Shown here: positions 1 to 7,579 of the stretch, one piece after another
Layout of the letters: every line of letters begins with the position of its first letter
Position numbering within the stretch: position 1 is the first letter of the stretch
From: CANNDT01 sp945876205
GTDB lineage: Bacteria > Acidobacteriota > Vicinamibacteria > Vicinamibacterales > UBA2999
DNA length: 64,000 nucleotides
Assembly: GCA_947503365.1 (NCBI GenBank)
Contig: CANNDT010000011.1
Span: 4,803 to 68,802 of the forward strand
Direction: 5' to 3'
Notes under the pieces: model-generated
Told to the model about the DNA's origin: nothing
The model's input: only the letters and a program-made list of their open reading frames with translations
Databases searched by the model: none
Translations under genes and position numbers: made by a program

Positions 1-510
1 CGCATCATCTCGAACTGGACGGCCGGGTACCTGACGCCGCAGTTCTCCAACTCGGCGCTGCGCGTCATCGCCTCCAACTGGCGCGTCTCGGGCATCGTCA
101 CCGCCAACACGGGAAGCTGGCTGACCGTGACGACGACGAGAGATATCGCGTTCACCGGCATTCCCTCGCAGCGCGTGAACCAGGTCAGCGAGAATCCGTA
201 CGGCGACAAGTCACTCACCAACTTCCTCAACCCGGCAGCGTTTGCGTTCCCCGCCAGCGGGACCTACGGTAACGAAGCGGCCCGGAGTATCGAAGGGCCG
301 GGATTCTGGAAGGTCGACATGTCGATCGCGCGGGTGATCAACGTCTCGGCCCAGCGGACCGTGGAGCTTCGCGTCGAGGCGTTCAACCTGACCAACAATG
401 TCAACTGGGGCGATCCCAACACCAGCCTGGATGCAGGGACCTTCGGCCGCATCACCACCCAGGTGGGCGACCCGCGCATCATGCAGTTCGCCATCAAGTA
501 CGGCTTCTAG
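1..510 (+). CDS. TonB-dependent receptor, C-terminal part (partial)
   Basis: The reading frame is open from the first base, so the gene starts outside the window. The visible 169 residues have alternating beta-strand character, a typical late-barrel segment (VELRVEAFNLTNNVNWGDP, residues about 121-139) and end in aromatic KYGF, the usual C-terminal signature for outer-membrane barrel assembly. This matches the large acidobacterial receptors that carry an N-terminal carboxypeptidase-regulatory-like domain, which would lie upstream. It probably imports a large substrate across the outer membrane; the substrate cannot be read from this part. A DUF6152 gene follows after 9 bases, so they may be cotranscribed. 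Confidence 0.85.
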   Translation, partial: RIISNWTAGYLTPQFSNSALRVIASNWRVSGIVTANTGSWLTVTTTRDIAFTGIPSQRVNQVSENPYGDKSLTNFLNPAAFAFPASGTYGNEAARSIEGPGFWKVDMSIARVINVSAQRTVELRVEAFNLTNNVNWGDPNTSLDAGTFGRITTQVGDPRIMQFAIKYGF

Positions 511-519
511 GAGGATTCG

Positions 520-930
520 ATGAACATCATGAAGGCGTTCGGCGCGGCGGTGGTGATGGCGGGACTGCTTCTCGTCCCGGCGTCGCCATCATTGGCGCAT
601 CACTCGTTTGCCGCCGAGTTCGACGGCGGCAACTGCAAGGACTTCAGCGGCAAGCTCACCAAGGTGGAGTGGACCAACCCGCACGGGTTCTTCTACGTTG
701 ACGTCAAGGACGCCACGGGCAAGGTGCAGAACTGGTCGTTTCAGACCTACGCGCTGATCACGCTGCGCCGGGCGGGCACCACGCGTGAGCTCTTCCTCGA
801 CAACGTCGGCAAGGATGTCTCGGTGAGAGGGTGCCTCGCGAAGAACGGCCGCGAGCACTACGCGGCCGCCGGCTCGCTCAAGTTCGCGTCAGACGGTGTG
901 CTGCGGCAGATGGGCCAACTTCAGGACTAG
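520..930 (+). CDS. DUF6152 family secreted protein
   Basis: 136 aa with a cleavable Sec signal (MNIMKAFGAAVVMAGLLLVPASPSLA) followed directly by HHSFAAEFD, the start typical of mature DUF6152 proteins. The family also shows the WTNPHGFFYVDVKD and W..QTYALITLRR blocks here. Function is unknown; the family is periplasmic or extracellular. A GGAGG ribosome site lies 6 bases before the ATG. It sits between a TonB receptor and a secreted 283 aa protein whose ATG follows its stop immediately, an arrangement repeated at 56709-58101 in the same window. Confidence 0.85.
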   Translation: MNIMKAFGAAVVMAGLLLVPASPSLAHHSFAAEFDGGNCKDFSGKLTKVEWTNPHGFFYVDVKDATGKVQNWSFQTYALITLRRAGTTRELFLDNVGKDVSVRGCLAKNGREHYAAAGSLKFASDGVLRQMGQLQD

Positions 931-1782
931 ATGACCATGACACTTCATCTTCGCTACAGCATTGCGTGCGCGACGGCGGTGGCGCTCACCGGCGTCCTGT
1001 CGACCTCCGTCGGCGCCCAGACACAGGCGGCCAAGCCGACCGAATACCTGATCAAGCCGTTGCCGCCCGGCGGCCCGGCGCCGAAGCTCGCGGATGGCCA
1101 TCCTGACTTGTCGGGCCACTGGCTGCCCAATGGCGCGGGCCAGGGCGTGAGCGGCCGCTTCGGCGTCGATCCGGCTGCGCTCGGCCAGTTCGATCGCCGC
1201 GCGAACCCGGAGGAGCCGCCTTCGTTCCAGCCGTGGGCCGAGGCAAAAATCAAGAGCATGACGGAGACGGAGAAGGAGCTGGCCAAGTCGTCGGTGAACT
1301 GCATGCCGCGCGGCGTGCCGGCGATCTGGCTGCAGAATCCGTATTCGACCGTCATCGTGCACACGCCGGCGATGATGGCGCAGCTCTACGAGGTGCTGAA
1401 CAACTGGCGCCTCATCCACACCGACGGACGGCCGGTGCCCAAGAGCCCGGAGCCCTGGTTTCACGGCAACAGCACGACGCGCTGGGACGGCGACACGTTC
1501 GTCGTCGAGTCGGTGGCGTTCGACGATCGCACCTACATCATGCCGAACGGCTGGTTCCACAGCGACGAGCTGAAGGTCACCGAACGCTACACCCGGCCGT
1601 CGATGAACTACCTGTTCGTCCAGATCACGGTCGAGGACCCGAAGGTGCTGACCAAGCCCTGGAAGTCGGCCAACCGCCGCTGGACGCTGGGCAACGGCGA
1701 GGTTTACGAGTTCTACTGCGACAACAACAAGGACGTCGAGGAACTCAACAAGCTGAAGGAAGTCGAGAGCAAGGCCAAGTAA
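931..1782 (+). CDS. secreted hypothetical protein of the DGDTFVVE family
   Basis: 283 aa with a signal peptide (cleavage near VGAQ, residue 30). Visible landmarks are DLSGHWLPNG, RGVPAIWL, TRWDGDTFVVESVAFDDRTY, ERYTRP and ITVEDPKVLTKPW. The same layout occurs in the two proteins at 57118-58101 and 58098-58949, so this is a paralogous family, common and uncharacterised in Acidobacteriota; a beta-rich, lipocalin-like fold is my guess. Its ATG directly abuts the stop of the DUF6152 gene (TAGATG), implying translational coupling. A second in-frame ATG two codons later could also be the start. Confidence 0.75.
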   Translation: MTMTLHLRYSIACATAVALTGVLSTSVGAQTQAAKPTEYLIKPLPPGGPAPKLADGHPDLSGHWLPNGAGQGVSGRFGVDPAALGQFDRRANPEEPPSFQPWAEAKIKSMTETEKELAKSSVNCMPRGVPAIWLQNPYSTVIVHTPAMMAQLYEVLNNWRLIHTDGRPVPKSPEPWFHGNSTTRWDGDTFVVESVAFDDRTYIMPNGWFHSDELKVTERYTRPSMNYLFVQITVEDPKVLTKPWKSANRRWTLGNGEVYEFYCDNNKDVEELNKLKEVESKAK

Positions 1783-1810
1783 GCCGGCTCGATGCTAGAC
1801 TTGAAGGGCT

Positions 1811-1900
1811 GGAGAGGTGGCCGAGTGGTTGAAGGCGGCAGTCTCGAAAACTGTTGTAGGGGAAACTCTACCGCGAGTTCGAATCTCGCCCTCTCCGCCA
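1811..1900 (+). tRNA. tRNA-Ser(CGA)
   Basis: Acceptor stem GGAGAGG (1811-1817) pairs with CCTCTCC (1890-1896), followed by discriminator G and an encoded CCA. The anticodon loop is CTCGAAA, giving anticodon CGA, which reads UCG serine codons. The long variable arm (GTAGGG-GAAA-CTCTAC) is diagnostic of class II tRNA-Ser, and the T arm GCGAG-TTCGAAT-CTCGC is canonical. Confidence 0.97.
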
Positions 1901-2014
1901 TCCTTCGCTCTTGATGCGCGTGAAGGATGCCCGCCATAGCCGCTTCGCGGCGGGGCGCGCCAGCCCTCCTTCCCCCCTCACCCCCGATAAATCACTCCAC
2001 CTGAACAAGCAGGA
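1901..2014. other. intergenic segment with a short hairpin
   Basis: Between the tRNA and the DinB gene. It contains the hairpin GCCGC-TTC-GCGGC at 1939-1951 and no convincing reading frame. The hairpin could end the tRNA transcript, but there is no T tract. Confidence 0.3.
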
Positions 2015-2053
2015 ATGACAGGCCAGGCCAATCGCATCCGACGTTCGTTTGTA

Positions 2054-2575
2054 ATGGAAGAAGCGGTGGCCATCCTGGCGCGAACGCCGGCGGCGCTCGA
2101 TGCGTTGCTGCGCGGTCTTCCGGACGGCTGGGTCGTGGCCAACGAAGGCGGCGACACCTGGAGTCCCTTCGATGTCATCGGACACTTGATCCACGGCGAG
2201 CAAACGGACTGGTTGCCCCGCGCCAGGATCATCCTCGAGCACGGCGAGGCGAGGGCCTTCGACAAGTTCGATCGCTTCGCGCAGTTGGCGGTGTCTGAGG
2301 GACGAACGCTGGCGAACGTGCTCGACGAGCTCGCGACGCTGCGCGACACCAACCTCCGTGAGCTGGCGGCAATGCGCCTGACGGACGCGGACCTCGATCG
2401 TCGAGGGCGGCACCCCGAACTTGGAGTGGTGACGCTCCGCCAGCTCCTGGCCACATGGGTGGCGCACGATCTCGATCACGTCATGCAGGTTTCGCGGGTG
2501 CTGGCCCGGCAGTACTCGGACGAAGTCGGCCCCTGGCGAGCGTATCTGCGCGTCATCAGCGGAACGCAGGGCTGA
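2054..2575 (+). CDS. DinB-superfamily protein
   Basis: 173 aa four-helix-bundle protein of the DinB/YfiT-like superfamily. The putative metal triad is spread as in the family: a first His in GHLIHGEQTDWLPR and a second pair in WVAHDLDHVMQVSRVLARQY, which is the typical C-terminal helix. These proteins are usually metal-dependent and often thiol-linked transferases or hydrolases; the substrate is unknown here. I chose the ATG at 2054; an ATG 13 codons upstream (2015) is possible but adds a basic stretch not typical of the family. It is monocistronic, downstream of the tRNA. Confidence 0.75.
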   Translation: MEEAVAILARTPAALDALLRGLPDGWVVANEGGDTWSPFDVIGHLIHGEQTDWLPRARIILEHGEARAFDKFDRFAQLAVSEGRTLANVLDELATLRDTNLRELAAMRLTDADLDRRGRHPELGVVTLRQLLATWVAHDLDHVMQVSRVLARQYSDEVGPWRAYLRVISGTQG

Positions 2576-2638
2576 TTCGACGCGTCCCGGCGACCGCTCG
2601 CGCTTACAATAGCCCCGCCATATTTTGCTGGAGACTTC

Positions 2639-3973
2639 ATGAAGAAGAATGCTGATCGCGTGCGTGTGAGCGCCGTCGTTCTTGCCGTTGTGCTGAGTGC
2701 GGCGGGGCTGTTCGTTGGAGTGGGGGCGCAGGGCCCCTCGACTTCGCTCGGGGCAGGCTCGAACGCGCCGCGCTACAAGTTCGACCCCGACTGGCCGAAG
2801 CCGCTGCCGAACAAATGGAAGATCGGCGGCGTCATCGGGCTGGGGATCGACAAGGACGACAACGTCTGGGTCTACCAGCGGCCGACCGACCTGACGAGCC
2901 TCGAGCTCGAAGCGGAGGTCGGCGTCTCCGATTGCTGCGTGCGCGCCCCGGCGATGATCCACCTCGGTAAAGACGGGAGCGTGCTGGGCTCGTTCGACGC
3001 GCCGCAGGGACACGGCATGGACGTCGACGACCGCGGGTTCGCGTATCTCGGCCAGGACACCGTCCGGAAGTACGACACGCGGACCGGCAAGCTGGTTGGT
3101 GAGATTCCCCGCATCCCCGAGCGCGTTGGCGGCGGGCCGAACCAGGCGGCGGCAATCGCGCCGCGTGTGCCGGGGCAGGGCAATCCCGCGCCGATTACGC
3201 GCTTTCTGCTGCCGCCGCACGGACCGGGGTACAACCCGGTGGCGCTGGAGGCCGCGGAGATGAAGAAGCTGGCGGGGTTCTACGCGAAGTACCCTCCGTC
3301 CACGCCGATGATGGTCGGCACCACCGAGGAAGTGCGTGTCGACGAAGCGCACAACGAAATCTATGTCGCCGAGAACTATCTTGGCGGACGCGTGCTCGTG
3401 TTCGACCTCACCACCCTGGCATTCAAGCGCGGCTGGGGCGCCTACGGGAAGAAGCTCGCGGACATCTCGACGGATCCCGCCGACCACCAGTGGGTGGGCA
3501 CCACGCCGCCGAAAGATTTTCAGTCGCACCTGGTGGTGGCCGTCTCGCGCGACGGGATGGTGTATGCCGCGGATCGTGCGGCGGAACGTGTCCAGGCGTT
3601 CACTCGAGAAGGGAAGTTCGTGAAGGAATTCGTCGTCGCCCCCTCGGGGACCAGACGTGATGAGCGCACTGGCAGCCGTGGCGCGGCGGGAGGCGTGACG
3701 TTCTCCGCCGACAAGGATCAGAAGTTCCTCTACGTCTCCGACATGAAGAACAACACGATCTGGTTCGTGAACCGCGCCGACGGCACCACTGTCGGCCGCT
3801 ACGGGAGCATGGGGGAGAGCGGGGGGCAATTCTACGGCCTGGAACTGGCCGCCACCGATTCGCGTGGCAACATCTACACGGGCGAGGTCTTTCAGGGCGA
3901 ACGCGTGCAGCGGCTGGTCCCGTCCGACAGCGCGCGAGGGAAGCTTCTCGAGCAGCTCTCGCGGCTGCCGTAG
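2639..3973 (+). CDS. secreted NHL-repeat protein
   Basis: 444 aa with an N-terminal signal peptide (hydrophobic residues about 10-28) and repeated beta-propeller blades of NHL/SMP-30 style (GLGIDKDDNVWV, GHGMDVDDRGFAYL, YVSDMKNNTIWFVN, ATDSRGNIYTGEV). Such acidobacterial proteins resemble the lyase domain of peptidyl-alpha-hydroxyglycine lyase but are uncharacterised. A GGAG site precedes the ATG. Just after the signal peptide (residues about 32-41, PSTSLGAGS) the reading frame runs through a dispersed palindromic repeat at 2734-2760, so the element has been absorbed into the coding sequence. A distant paralogue is at 24096-25418. Confidence 0.8.
   Translation: MKKNADRVRVSAVVLAVVLSAAGLFVGVGAQGPSTSLGAGSNAPRYKFDPDWPKPLPNKWKIGGVIGLGIDKDDNVWVYQRPTDLTSLELEAEVGVSDCCVRAPAMIHLGKDGSVLGSFDAPQGHGMDVDDRGFAYLGQDTVRKYDTRTGKLVGEIPRIPERVGGGPNQAAAIAPRVPGQGNPAPITRFLLPPHGPGYNPVALEAAEMKKLAGFYAKYPPSTPMMVGTTEEVRVDEAHNEIYVAENYLGGRVLVFDLTTLAFKRGWGAYGKKLADISTDPADHQWVGTTPPKDFQSHLVVAVSRDGMVYAADRAAERVQAFTREGKFVKEFVVAPSGTRRDERTGSRGAAGGVTFSADKDQKFLYVSDMKNNTIWFVNRADGTTVGRYGSMGESGGQFYGLELAATDSRGNIYTGEVFQGERVQRLVPSDSARGKLLEQLSRLP
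2734..2760. repeat. small dispersed palindromic repeat inside a coding region
   Basis: The segment CCCCTCGACTTCGCTCGGGG followed by CAGGCTC is the well-known bacterial interspersed hairpin whose complement reads as the PERSRG-like peptide. It can fold through CGA/TCG and CCC/GGG pairs. It lies in frame in the linker just after the signal peptide of the NHL protein. Confidence 0.6.
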
Positions 3974-3989
3974 TGCAAATGAGATCGCA

Positions 3990-4006
3990 GAGGCGCGTGG
4001 CGCCTC
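3990..4006. terminator. possible bidirectional terminator hairpin
   Basis: A perfect 7-bp stem GAGGCGC-GTG-GCGCCTC lies in the 39-base gap between two converging genes. It has no clear T tract on either side, so it may instead be only a compact repeat. Confidence 0.4.
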
Positions 4007-4012
4007 CGCGGA

Positions 4013-4870
4013 CTACGCGGGGCGATGCGCTTTCAGGAACGAATGGATCTGGCGTACCGCCAGGGGAATTCGCTCCTTCGGCTCCTTCCACGGGTACATG
4101 CTCACTTCGGCCTTCGGCGCGAGCATCGCGCATTCCATGGCGACGGCGAACGGATGCGCGGGCACATCGTCCGGCATGATCAGCACGGGCGTCTGGCAGC
4201 TCTTCACGAAATCGCGCGTCACGGTGAAGACGAAGTCGGGGTTGGTGCGATACATCCGGGTCAGGTATCTCTCGATCATCGCCATCGTGATGTCGGACCG
4301 GCGCTTGACCAGCTCGGGCCCCCAACCGGCCATGCTGCCGTCATAGAGCACGGTGGGCATCTCCGGCCTGAAGCCAACCGGCTGTGCCGGCACGGCGGCC
4401 ACCACACGATTCGGTGCGCGCTTCAACAGGTTCCAGATGAAGGGACCGCCGATGCAGAAACCGACCACCATGAACTTGTCGATGCGCAGGTGATCCATCA
4501 GCGCGAGCTGATCGTCGGTGTGCGTATCCCACGGCCGATCGACGTCGAGCGGGCCGGTGGAGAGGCCCGTGTTGGCGTTGCGCAGGTCGGCGCCGATGAC
4601 GCGGTACTCGCCCTTGAACTCCTCGAGCGGATTGAACGGCGAGGTGCGCAAGCCGGCAACCGACGAATTCAGTCCGCCGCCAGAGATGGCCAATAACGGG
4701 AAGCCGGAGCCGCCGGTGTCCTCGTAGCGGATCTTGACTCCGCCTTTCTCGAAGAAGGTCGGGGCAGGTCCCGCTGGGCCGGCCTGCTGCGCAAACACGC
4801 CTTTCGCGGCGGCGGCGATGGCCGTCGCCGCGGCGCCACCCTTCAGTATCTTGCGTCTCATCGGATCCAT
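4013..4870 (-). CDS. alpha/beta hydrolase, exported, Cys nucleophile
   Basis: 285 aa. The N-terminus MDPMRRKILKGGAAATAIAAAA is a twin-arginine signal with cleavage near FAQQAG. The alpha/beta-hydrolase core follows: LLAISGGG oxyanion region and nucleophile elbow VGFCIGG, with Cys in place of the usual Ser, as in dienelactone hydrolase. PDDVPAHPF and the C-terminal PLAVRQIHSFL carry candidate acid/His residues. AAAGGA precedes the chosen ATG at 4870. It is the second gene of a pair, 19 bases after its paralogue at 4890-5645, with about 60 percent similar residues by eye; the paralogue lacks a signal, so the two probably act on related substrates in different compartments. Confidence 0.8.
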   Translation of the reverse strand: MDPMRRKILKGGAAATAIAAAAKGVFAQQAGPAGPAPTFFEKGGVKIRYEDTGGSGFPLLAISGGGLNSSVAGLRTSPFNPLEEFKGEYRVIGADLRNANTGLSTGPLDVDRPWDTHTDDQLALMDHLRIDKFMVVGFCIGGPFIWNLLKRAPNRVVAAVPAQPVGFRPEMPTVLYDGSMAGWGPELVKRRSDITMAMIERYLTRMYRTNPDFVFTVTRDFVKSCQTPVLIMPDDVPAHPFAVAMECAMLAPKAEVSMYPWKEPKERIPLAVRQIHSFLKAHRPA

Positions 4871-4889
4871 ATGCGGGTCCTTTCGGATT

Positions 4890-5645
4890 CTAAGTAGTAG
4901 GTCGATGCGCGCGAAGGAACGAACGGACCTGGCGCACGGCCAGGGGAATGCGCTCCTTGGGCTCCTTCCACGGGTAGATGCTGACTTCCGCCTTCGGCGC
5001 GAGCATCGCGGCCTCCATGGCGACAACCAGCGGATGCCCCGGGACATCGTCGGGCAGGATCAGCACCGGCGTCCGGCACGTGCGCACGAAATCGCGCGTC
5101 ACGGTCCAGACGAAGTCGGGTTTGTCGCGGTACATCTTGGTGAGAAATCTATCCACCATCTGCATCGTGATGTCGGGCCGGCGCTTGACCAGCTCCGGGC
5201 CCCAGCCGGTCATGTTGTTGTCGTACGAAAGGGTGGGGAGCTCGGGCCGGAACCCGCTCGGCTGTGCCAGCACCGCGCCGGCGACACGATCCGGTGCGCG
5301 CTCCAGGAGGTTCCAGATCAGCGGGCCGGCGATGCAGAAGCCCATCACCATGAACTTGTCGATGCCGAGGTGATCCATCAGACCGATGTGGTCATCGGTA
5401 TAGGAATCCCACGGCCGGTCGACTTCGAGCGGGCCGGTCGACTGGCCGTCGATGGTGTTGCGCAGGTCCGACGCGATGCATCGGAACTCGCCCTTGAACT
5501 CTTCGATCGGGTTATAGGGCGATGTCCGGATCAGGCCGGCGATCGTCGATGCGCCCAATCCTCCGCCGGCGATGAGCAGCAACGGGAAGCCGGAACCGAA
5601 CTCCTCGTAATGGATGCGAACGGGGCCTTTTTCGTAGAAGGGCAT
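4890..5645 (-). CDS. alpha/beta hydrolase, cytoplasmic paralogue, Cys nucleophile
   Basis: 251 aa starting MPFYEKGPVRIHYEE with no signal peptide. It has LLLIAGGG and nucleophile elbow MGFCIAGP, again with Cys as the putative nucleophile, and the shared segments EVDRPWDSYTDDHIGLMDHLGIDKFMV (about residues 75-101), LVKRRPDITM and YPWKEPKERIPLAVRQVRSFL. It is the first gene of the two-gene operon. Its start overlaps the upstream region of the oppositely oriented gene at 5701, so the two promoters are back to back. It arose by tandem duplication with 4013-4870. Confidence 0.8.
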   Translation of the reverse strand: MPFYEKGPVRIHYEEFGSGFPLLLIAGGGLGASTIAGLIRTSPYNPIEEFKGEFRCIASDLRNTIDGQSTGPLEVDRPWDSYTDDHIGLMDHLGIDKFMVMGFCIAGPLIWNLLERAPDRVAGAVLAQPSGFRPELPTLSYDNNMTGWGPELVKRRPDITMQMVDRFLTKMYRDKPDFVWTVTRDFVRTCRTPVLILPDDVPGHPLVVAMEAAMLAPKAEVSIYPWKEPKERIPLAVRQVRSFLRAHRPTT

Positions 5646-5700
5646 GGTGAAGCGGACTATAGCGCAACACACCGGCTGGCTGTTATGGGATGCTGCCGAC

Positions 5701-6330
5701 ATGCGGCGGTTCGCGTGCATCGCGTCGCTACTCGTTTTCCTTGGGGTATCGGGGTCGACCCAGGGCCCCGCCCTCGAACTGTTGCCCGTCCAAGGCAATG
5801 TCAGGATGCTCGCGGGAGCGGGCGGCAACATCACGGTGCAGGTCGGCCGGGACGGCGTCCTGTTGGTCGACTCCGGCATAGCCGCGATGAGCGACACGGT
5901 CGTGGAGGCGATCTGGATCATCGAAGGCGCCGCGCCCCAGCAACTGAGCGACGCAGGCTTGACGGCCACCGTGACGACGCGGATTCACCGGTACGGGAAT
6001 CTCCTGACGATCGTCTTCATCATCAACGACCCGGCCTATCTGACCGCGCCGTACATTCGCGAATCCAGCTGGATCGCCGATCCCAACCAGGTCATCCCCC
6101 CATACCCGTGTGAAATCACTCCGGAAGGAACCATCGTTCCAGCGGGCAAGGTGCCAAGCTTTCTGCCCGGCAAGAACGACGTGCTGAGCGAGTGTGCGAC
6201 CGAATACGGGATACCGCTCGAGGCTGCGCTGGGCGGCGAGGAAACCCTCTATCCCGAATACATCAAGAAGATGAAGACGATGAAGGTCGCTCCCCGCACC
6301 ACCACCGAGCACTTTCGACGCGCTCAGTAG
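5701..6330 (+). CDS. chimeric secreted protein: MBL-fold N-terminus joined to a DGDTxVVE-family C-terminus
   Basis: 209 aa with a signal peptide (MRRFACIASLLVFLGVSG). Residues about 22-80 (LLPVQGNVRMLAGAGGNITVQVG, VLLVDSG, MSDTVVEAI) look exactly like the beginning of an exported metallo-beta-lactamase-fold hydrolase, but the frame then switches, without any HxHxDH zinc motif, to a block (TTRIHRYGNLLTIVFIINDP, YIRESSWI, PYPCEIT) that resembles the C-terminal half of the secreted family seen at 931-1782. I read this as an in-frame deletion fusing two formerly adjacent genes. MBL activity should be lost. It may be a pseudogene that still has an open frame. Confidence 0.6.
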   Translation: MRRFACIASLLVFLGVSGSTQGPALELLPVQGNVRMLAGAGGNITVQVGRDGVLLVDSGIAAMSDTVVEAIWIIEGAAPQQLSDAGLTATVTTRIHRYGNLLTIVFIINDPAYLTAPYIRESSWIADPNQVIPPYPCEITPEGTIVPAGKVPSFLPGKNDVLSECATEYGIPLEAALGGEETLYPEYIKKMKTMKVAPRTTTEHFRRAQ

Positions 6331-6389
6331 AATCCCGTCCTCTCCGAGAGCGTCGCTCGCGCGCGCCGAGTCTGCGCTCCCGCGGAATG

Positions 6390-6755
6390 TCATTCGCGTG
6401 CCCGTGCCGGCGATTGACCCTGCTCTGGTCCCTCAAACGCCCGGCGCGTGACGGCATGACGATACGTGAACAGCCGCTGCAATTTCCTCCGCACGAACGG
6501 TCCACCGAACAGCCGGCCGATGGTGCCGAGCGGCAATTCGTACTCGATCATGTCTTCCAGGACGCAGGCGTGCGAGCCCTGGGGAATCATGCGGTGCCGG
6601 GCGCCGTCACGGATGCCGCCTTCGTGAGACAGCACGCGCACCCGTTCCCAGGGCGGCGTGAGCCGCTCGAATGCCCCCGGCGCTTCGTGCCAGTCGAACA
6701 CCGCGTCGGTCGTGGCGGAAATGCGGGTGCGTGCGACGAAGGTGGTGCGGTGCAT
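6390..6755 (-). CDS. SRPBCC-family protein, internally shortened
   Basis: 121 aa (MHRTTFVARTRISATTDAVFDWH...). It shows the start of a ligand-binding SRPBCC/START-like domain (ERLTPPWERVRVL) and its end (VLEDMIEYELP, GGPFVRRKLQRLFTYRHAVT). About 40 residues that normally lie between the VRVL..GGIRDGAR and HRM..P blocks in this family are missing, apparently by an in-frame deletion. It is the last gene of the MerR-TonB-SDR-DUF1295 operon, 24 bases after DUF1295. An upstream ATG at 6803, overlapping DUF1295, is possible but has no ribosome site. It may be non-functional. Confidence 0.65.
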   Translation of the reverse strand: MHRTTFVARTRISATTDAVFDWHEAPGAFERLTPPWERVRVLSHEGGIRDGARHRMIPQGSHACVLEDMIEYELPLGTIGRLFGGPFVRRKLQRLFTYRHAVTRRAFEGPEQGQSPARARE

Positions 6756-6778
6756 CTCGATGGTTTCGATCGTGACCC

Positions 6779-7573
6779 TCACCTCGGAGCGCGCGGAAAC
6801 CATGGGAAGAAGGCAGGCGTGCGGGTGATGTAGGCGCGGTAGCCGGGTTTCGAGGCCTTCAGGCCGTCCTCGAGCAGCGTCGCGCCGGACACACGCATCA
6901 AGAGCAGCAGCATCAGAGCGGGGCTGAGAAACGTCGTCCAGCCACCTGGCGTCGACGCAGCCATGGCATAGATGCCCCACCACAGCGTCGCGTCTCCGAA
7001 GTAGTTCGGATGGCGGGTGTAGCGCCACAGCCCCGTGTCGAGCACCCTGCCGCGATTCTCCGGCTGCGTCGTGAAGCGCTCGAGCTGATAGTCGCCGACG
7101 ACCTCGAAGCCGAACCCGACCGCGAATAGCACGACCCCAAGGCCATCGACCGCGGTCAGCGCGACGGGCTGGGTGGCGCGCACCGCGACCAGCAGCGGAA
7201 GGGCGACACACCACAGGAGCGCGCCCTGCAGCCAGAAGACCGTGAACAGGCTGCGCCACCAGAAGGCCCGTCCATGCGCGGCGCGCATGGTCTGATAACG
7301 CGGGTCCTCGCCTTTGCCATGGTTGCGGCGAAAAATGTGTACCGAGAGCCGCGCTCCCCACAGCGTGATCAGCGACGCGACCAGCCAGGACCGCCGTGTC
7401 AGCGACGGCGACAGAAGACAGTACACCCACGCCAGGAGCACGAAGCCCAGGCCCCAGCAGACGTCCGCGATGCTCGCATCGCGACGCCTCAGGCTGAGCA
7501 TCCACGCCAGGGTCAGGACCGTGAGGAGGGTGACCAGCCCGACGAGCGCCGTCATCACGCCTGTCGCCATCAA
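6779..7573 (-). CDS. DUF1295 family membrane protein (steroid 5-alpha-reductase-like)
   Basis: 264 aa polytopic membrane protein of the DUF1295/steroid 5-alpha-reductase superfamily. It shows several hydrophobic helices, SIADVCWGLGF near the N-terminus, RLSVHIFRRNHGKGEDPRY, and the conserved C-terminal NADPH-site-like GLWRYTRHPNYFGDATLWWG. DUF1295 genes are recurrent members of light- and singlet-oxygen-responsive clusters together with cyclopropane-fatty-acid synthases, which fits this neighbourhood. It starts 6 bases after the SDR stop, so both are in one operon. The substrate is unknown, probably a lipid. Confidence 0.85.
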   Translation of the reverse strand: MMATGVMTALVGLVTLLTVLTLAWMLSLRRRDASIADVCWGLGFVLLAWVYCLLSPSLTRRSWLVASLITLWGARLSVHIFRRNHGKGEDPRYQTMRAAHGRAFWWRSLFTVFWLQGALLWCVALPLLVAVRATQPVALTAVDGLGVVLFAVGFGFEVVGDYQLERFTTQPENRGRVLDTGLWRYTRHPNYFGDATLWWGIYAMAASTPGGWTTFLSPALMLLLLMRVSGATLLEDGLKASKPGYRAYITRTPAFFPWFPRAPR

Positions 7574-7579
7574 CGCATC

